Assembly (NCBI RefSeq): GCF_904849725.1
Contig: NC_058520.1
Span: 539,886,083-539,950,082 of the forward strand
Length of the DNA: 64,000 bases
From: Hordeum vulgare subsp. vulgare
Lineage: Eukaryota; Streptophyta; Magnoliopsida; Poales; Poaceae
Direction of reading: 5' to 3'
The notes below the pieces were generated by a model. The model was not told the origin of the DNA. It searched no databases and worked only from the letters and a program-made list of their open reading frames with translations. Below, piece by piece: positions 58,884 to 64,000 of this stretch. The number at the start of each line of letters is the position of its first letter. The first letter of the stretch is position 1. A program made the position numbers and the translations under genes.

Positions 58884-60003
58884 CTTCTCTCAACTGTTTG
58901 ATTTGTAATCCAAGGAAGAACTTCAGTTCACTCATCATGGACATCTCGTACTTCTCTGACATAAGCTTACCAAACTTTTCACTAAAATGTGGGTTAGTAG
59001 ATCCAAAGATAATATCATACACATATATTTGACAAACAAATAGTTCGCCATTTACTCTTCTAGTGAATAACGTTGCATCAATTTTTCCAATCTCAAAACC
59101 CTTTTCAATGAGAAACTTCGTTAGGCATTTGTACCAAGCTCTAGGTGCTTGTTTAAGGCCATATAAAGCTTTGCGAAGTTTGTAAACATGATCAGGTTTC
59201 TTAGGGTTCGCAAAACCAGGAGGTTGTTTAACATAAACTTCCTCTTCAATTTCTCCATTGAGAAAGGCACTTTTAATATCCATTTGGTAGAGAGTTATAT
59301 CATCTTGATTGGCATAAGCTAGAAGAATACATATGGCTTCAAGTCTAGCAAAAGGAGCATAAGTCTCACGATAGTCCATACCTTCGGCTTGCGTGTATCC
59401 TTGGGCTACGAGACGTGCTTTGTTGCGTACAAATTGTCCGTCTTCATCTTTCTTGTTCCGAAACACCCATCTTGTACCAATGATATTCTGCTCGCCTTCT
59501 GTTTTTTCAACAAGTGTCCAAACTTGGTTCCTCTCGAAGTTGTATAGCTCTTCATGCATGGCATTCAGCCAATCTGGATCTTGGAGATCTTATTCTACCA
59601 CTCTTTCTCTAACTCTTGACATCTTCTTATTGTTTGGTGGAGGAGCTTCTTCTTATTCATCATCATCTTGAGCATTGTCGTTGGCATCATCTTCTCCTTG
59701 AGGTGCTGGCGAGGAAGGTTGAGGTGGATCATCACGATGTACTTCTTCCTCTTCTTCATCATGTCGTGTTCCGCTTGTGGATGCTTCCATGTCATTTTGT
59801 GGTTCGCCTTTACACGAAGTAGGAGCTTCCACTTGAGTTGATGAAGTGCTTTCCTTCACCTCCATGGGACGAATCTTACCAATGGACAAATCTTTGATAG
59901 CTTTCGAAGCTCCTTATCTTCTATATCAATTGGCAATTGTTCGCGAACCGTTAGTCCCATCAAACTTCAAATCTACCATCTCTTCAACTTTTCGAGTGAA
60001 GTT
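58884..60003 (-). pseudogene. Sirevirus pol: connection region and reverse transcriptase
   Basis: Minus-strand coding runs from about 60003 leftward. The connection region (59889-59653) is Ser/Asp/Glu-rich (DDPPQPSSPAPQGEDDANDN). RT starts at 59559 with HEELYNFERNQVWTLVE, then GTRWVFRNK, KARLVAQGYTQ, YQMDIKSAFLNG, YVKQPPGF and LYGLKQAPRAWY. The catalytic box reads VYDIIFGSTN where Copia has YVDDIIFGSTN: the last part is intact but the first Asp is replaced (YVYDI). A stop lies between the connection region and RT near 59593. RT is cut at 58884 by the Athila element and continues at 48632. Confidence 0.85.
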
Positions 60004-60509
60004 GTGCTACGGCAACAAAAGTCCTTCCCCAGCAACGCCAGGAATTCTTCTTGCTACTTCTCTTGCTTGCGTCGGTTTTTTCCCTTGAAGAGGAAAGGGT
60101 GATGCAGCACAGGAGTAGTCAGTATTTCCCTCAGTTTGAGAACCAAGGTATCAATCAAGTAGGAGAATCTCGTCAAGTCCAGAGTACCTGGACAAACACA
60201 AAGAGCTTGCACCCAACGCTATAAAGGGGTTGTCAATCCCTTCAAGATTGTTTGCAAAGTGAGATCTGAAGGCGGAAAGTGCAACGAAGTGAAAAGTGTA
60301 AGGCTGAAAATATGGTGTGGAGTAGACCCGGGGGCCATAGTGTTCACTAGAGGCTTCTCTCAAAATAGCAAATATCACGGTGGGTGAACAAATTATTGTC
60401 GAGCAATTGATAGAACCGCGCAAAGTCATGACGATATCTAAGGCAATGATCATACATATAGGCATCATGTCCGAGACAAGTAGACCGATACTTTCTGCAT
60501 CTACTACTA
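60004..60509. mobile_element. Athila/Sabrina-like non-coding fragment
   Basis: Words such as 'cgacaacaccaggaattcttc'-like sequence (60036-60056), 'gggtgatgcagcac', 'agtatttccctcagtttgag' and 'aaccaaggtatcaatcaag' belong to a very common Triticeae Gypsy repeat (Sabrina-type internal/leader region). It starts abruptly against the Sirevirus at about 60003 and is cut on the right at 60509/60510 by a Helitron end. No coding sequence is present. Confidence 0.6.
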
Positions 60510-62826
60510 CTAGTTCGTTGCCCGTGCGTTGCTACGGTGTCATGCATATACTCTGGTTCAACACCAGTTTTGAAACATACCTTTAGGATCCTCATGAAAA
60601 CTAAACAATATTGTCAACCTTTTCTTTACAATTAAATCACTATTTTCATTTACCGTCAATTTATATTTATTGCACTGAAGTACATAAAAATATATACCTG
60701 TGCTTGTATAATTTGCTATATCATGGGTTGACAACACCTTATATTTGACTTTTGTGTCTTAATCAGAAGAACTCCGAAAAATCTACCAAATCGAAAAACA
60801 ACAAGCACATGAGCACATTTCCAACTTCCAGAAATAAAGAAAAACAGACACAAAACTAAAGGCAAATGGACATAATTCCCATCATACCAATATGCATGAT
60901 ACTTGTTTTGTGCATACATTCATGTTCGAGACGAATACCTTTTGTGTGCATACAAGTGCCGCAAAAGCAGCTTGTCTAAAAATAGCAAAACTAAGAACAG
61001 AAATAAATAGCCTTCTCTGCTCCTATGGATCTTTTCAGTTGTTTTTCGTTAAACAATCTATTGATCACACCGTTGCAATTGATTTGCAAGACTGATTCTC
61101 GAGGCTCAAACCTCAATTGCAAGATTGAAATGAATAGCAATCTGTTGGTCAAAACCGTTTGCGTCTCCATCTTCTTCTACCTGATCCACCATGGAACATA
61201 CAATAATCCTTTATGTACAAAGAAGAGTATGTATTTTTGCCAGAAGAAAACAAATCAGACTATGTACTTTGTGACAGAAGAGGTGAGATTACAAGCTAAA
61301 AAAATGCTCCCTCCGTCCCAAAATAAGTGGCTCAACTTTATACGAACTTTAAAATTTGTACAAAGTTGAGTCACTTATTTTGGGATGGGCGAGTAGTAAA
61401 CAAGTAGCATGCCTCTTACATAACATATTAACACACTAACTTCACGTATCATATCATGTCACAATGATGAGCGAACAATTTAATACAGCAGAAAATATAA
61501 ATAAATGTAACCACTATGAAACAAATAGTACTGGAATGAACCATGTATCTATTTGAATGGAGTGATACATGAACATGCTACAGCAGACAATATTTCTTAT
61601 CATATATTTCAACACTAATTTTCCATACTGTAAGTAGCTACCTATAATAGAAAAATAAACAAAAATGATGTTTTTTGGCAACAACACCTTGAGATCACTG
61701 CATTGGCATGGATGACTTTCTAGTGGAATGATTATAAAGAGTTCTTTTAGTGATTATGCACACCGAAAGCAGTCTCGGCCAATATAAATTAAAACCAAGC
61801 CACAATCATTTAGATATTAATATGCACAAACCTATCTGGAGCGTGGAAAACTCCCTGTGGCTGTGTAGAGGTGCATTTTTGTGTTTGTTAAAGCTGATGG
61901 AAGATATTTATTTCACTGTAACTAAAGAGGGCCTAATTTGCAACTTGTAAGCAGTAGAACTTGAAAAACTTGTGCCCTGATTCCTTGCAAGCTGGGATGG
62001 CAAGACTAATATTGGTGGAGATCCGTTCATTACATGCAACAATGGTTGGTTCCAGAAAACGAAAGCCTCATAATCTATTAATAGTTAGACCTATAATATT
62101 TAAAAAGAAAACTGCTATCAAAACATGAACGAACGTTGGTTCAAGCCTCTAAGATGCAAGGATTTACTGGGAGAAGCATATAGATTTCCAAAGGAAAGAA
62201 CTGAGCTCCATATCTCTCTCATGCATTATTTGTTTTCATTACATTCAAAGAAAATGATTGCTCGGAATGTATGTTACCTTGTTTTGTGGCACGTAAGACT
62301 TCTCTGCTCAAACCTTGTAGACCAAAGCGTAAAATATGAGATAGTGTTCCGAATAGTATCTAGGGGGGAGTGCATCTCGTTACAGAATACAAGCTTCTAG
62401 AGGATGGCGAGGGTGAAGGTAGACCAAGTGTTGACGTAATATGACTAAAGAAGTAGGGATATATCAATAGAAACATATATAAAGCCAAATTGGAACAACA
62501 TCGAGTGAGACATCAACATGTTGCGATCATAGTGCTGGGAGGAGCTCAACACCGTACCAAGGAGGGCGAAAGTGGGAGAGCTGGTCTTGCGGCGCCATGA
62601 TGAGGGGAACAAAACTGGGAGATGACATTAGCGGCTTTGGCCTGGGATCTACGGATGCAGCTAGGGAGGCGTACGGGAGGGGGAGAGACGGACGTGCGTG
62701 GGCCTCTAACGGATCGATCGTGGGCGGCGTGAAGAAAAAAAAAAGATCGTGGGAGCATCCGTACCGAGAAAACCGATGTGCGAGACGAGGCGTACGTGCT
62801 CAAAAGGAGGTCGAACCATCACGACG
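60510..62826 (-). mobile_element. Second Helitron, minus strand
   Basis: 3' end: CTAG at 60510-60513 (plus), then 'ttcgttg' and the hairpin CCGTGCGTTGCTACGG (60522-60537). The next outside base gives the expected T. On the other side, ggtcgaaccatcacgacgg (62807-62826) equals the subterminal 5' sequence of the first Helitron. However, the last ~40 bases of a normal 5' end (ending TAGTAGA on the plus strand) are missing and a third Helitron-type hairpin follows directly. No gene fragment was recognised inside. A GC-rich stretch at 62580-62800 mirrors the GC-rich 5' part of the first Helitron. Confidence 0.55.
61307..61393. mobile_element. 87-bp Stowaway MITE, near-perfect hairpin
   Basis: Left CTCCCTCCGTCCCAAAATAA and right inverse (TTATTTTGGGATGGGCGAG) pair along almost the entire length around a ~20-bp centre (acgaactttaaaatttgtac). 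TA follows on the right and TG precedes on the left, so one TSD copy has mutated. It is nested in the second Helitron. Confidence 0.8.
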
Positions 62827-62845
62827 GCCCGTACGTTGCCACGGG
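62803..62845 (-). other. Junction of Helitron 5' subterminal sequence and a Helitron 3' hairpin
   Basis: ggtcgaaccatcacgacgg (62807-62826) is directly followed by CCCGTACGTTGCCACGGG (62828-62845), a perfect 5-bp stem hairpin of the type found at the 3' ends at 9568 and 60521. Neither a CTAG nor the normal 5' TCTACTA end is present between them. Confidence 0.55.
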
Positions 62846-64000
62846 ATGAAAAAAATCCTAGATCAAATAATTATGTTAGTTCAGAAATGTGTTAATTATG
62901 ATGGCATGTTGTCACTTCTCCCCCCACGTAATTGTCATTTCATTGTAACCATTGTCAACTTGCAAGAAGACAAAGTAATATGTAATCTTCTTATGTTATC
63001 ATTCCTTACCTTCATTTTAGATATTGTATTTCTATGAATATATATATTTATCAAATCAAAATATACTTTTGATTTGTATACCTGATGTGCGAACAACGAA
63101 GGATGTACTTAGTGAAAAAAAATGTTTGCCCCACCTTGAACTCAAAAGAATGCGCGGCTTATTTTTATTCAAGGACAATCACTTAAGAAACCAAATGTCT
63201 GCTAACTTCAACTCTACACTTCAGAAAAGAGAGAGTTTGGAGCTACATCTGCAACATGAGGAATTTTTTTTCTTTATTATTTGAAAAAGGGAGAGACCTG
63301 CCCAGTTTTTATTGTATGAAGCAATATAGATATACTTGTGATCTACCTACAACACTAACCAAAAGGCAATATCAAACCGCAATATCGCTTATGATCATCT
63401 AACAAAGTAAAATCAACCGGAAACAGTGAAAGCTACACAACGACATAAAAAGATATGGAAGAAATATGTACCTTTTTGTAGATAATAAAAGAGATAGTGC
63501 TCCTAGCCTCTTCATCGCGATCATATGAAAACTAAGAAATTACCCTAGCAGATCTTATGTGCCTCAAAGAAGAATCAAGTTTCTTTTAAAGCTCCTCGGG
63601 CTGTTTTGAGTTTGTGATGCCGAGTGATCCAAGACCTTCATCAAGAAAATTTATGCAATTGTCCTCAAATTAGAAGATCTTTGAATTTTTTTCTCTAAAC
63701 ACATCTCCTGTATTCTCAATACTAACTGCATTCACACATGAAGTAGAAAAAGAGGCGCAATACAGAAGCTGCTACAGTACATGTATCTTAGGAATACCAG
63801 TTTCAAACAGTATAGTTCCCCTTTTCCTTAATAAAAATTAAGTCAAGGCAACAATATGAAGAACCATCAGTATATCTATTAATTGGATGTGTATTTCATA
63901 CTGTCGTGAAATAAATATTCTGTGAAGATAAAGAGGCAAACATCAGAAAATAAGAAGACTGGATAAAAAATATATGATGACTGGAAAACCCAAATTCATA
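62846..64000 (-). mobile_element. Possible third Helitron (3' part), extends beyond window
   Basis: If the hairpin at 62828-62845 is a Helitron 3' end on the minus strand, the sequence to its right is that element's 3' portion. It is AT-rich without LTR or TIR landmarks, which would suit captured intron DNA. One coding-like minus-strand stretch lies at 63544-63663. The far end is outside the window. Confidence 0.3.
63544..63663 (-). pseudogene. Coding-like fragment, possible captured exon
   Basis: Minus-strand 120-bp segment between an AG (TTTGAG) and a GT (CTAGG|GTAATT). The frame reads DNCINFLDEGLGSLGI then KQPEEL, a stop (TAA), then KKLDSSLRHIRSA. It looks like a helical protein exon with one nonsense mutation. 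The family is not recognised. Confidence 0.25.

Larger units (their letters stand above)
31543..60003 (-). mobile_element. Sirevirus (Maximus-type Copia), minus strand, split by two insertions and truncated
   Basis: The surviving pieces, read right to left, are the connection region and RT (60003-58884), RT end and RNase H (48632-47823), a 3' non-coding region with polypurine tracts (47822-45926) and the 3' LTR (45925-44818 joined to 31937-31543, about 1.5 kb, TGAAAGCA...CTAGACA). Insertion 1 is the Angela element with TSD AGATC; insertion 2 is the Athila element with TSD CTTCT. Removing both restores continuous homology. The 5' LTR, gag and integrase are missing beyond about 60003, where Athila/Sabrina-like DNA begins abruptly. 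Palindromic CTCGGTGGCACCGA words in the LTR are a Sirevirus signature. Confidence 0.8.

Overview
This window looks like intergenic DNA from a large Triticeae genome (wheat, Aegilops, barley or rye group). It has almost no intact genes. Instead it is layered with transposable elements typical of that tribe: Angela/BARE/WIS-type Copia LTRs, a Sirevirus (Maximus-type) Copia with CTCGGT/ACCGA palindromes, Athila-lineage Gypsy elements with a tRNA-Asp-type primer site, Helitrons ending in a CCGTG...CACGG hairpin plus CTAG, and Stowaway-like MITEs. No functional host gene, rRNA, convincing tRNA or CRISPR array was found.

Layout. 1-3640: remnants of two Athila-type elements. 3641-7576: mostly unassigned DNA, with a string of short inverted motifs at 4.0-4.25 kb. 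7577-14060: small inverted-repeat elements and a minus-strand Helitron (9556-13776). This Helitron carries an exon of a SYP61-like syntaxin and two exons of a BTB/POZ gene. The Helitron lies between two ~250-bp inverted arms (7915-8165 and 13800-14060). 14.6-17.1 kb: a five-exon, decayed plant-mobile-domain (PMD) gene, preceded by another string of short inverted motifs. 17.5-20.1 kb: AT-rich fields of GTTCATGA-type repeats and a ~100-bp minisatellite.

20076-60003 is a nested retrotransposon complex. A minus-strand Angela-type element (20076-30474, TSD GGTCG) sits in the minisatellite and carries a 1.7-kb solo LTR in one of its own LTRs. To its right, a minus-strand Sirevirus was hit twice. 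A plus-strand Angela-type element (31938-44812, TSD AGATC), itself carrying a 4.26-kb Gypsy-like solo LTR (32729-36991), landed in its 3' LTR. An Athila element (48633-58883, TSD CTTCT) landed in its reverse transcriptase domain. Each step is supported by TG...CA ends and exact or one-mismatch 5-bp duplications. The Sirevirus is truncated at about 60003 against an Athila/Sabrina-like fragment. That fragment is cut by a second minus-strand Helitron (60510 onward), whose far end is fused to the hairpin of a third.

All retroelement coding regions are broken by stops, frameshifts or loss of catalytic residues, so nothing here looks autonomously active. The most distinctive points are the Helitron gene capture, the chimeric Helitron end, a pair of tRNA-like Pol III box units in the long solo LTR, and the two unrelated motif strings sharing one inverted-motif design. 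Family names come from recognition of sequence patterns, not from a database search.
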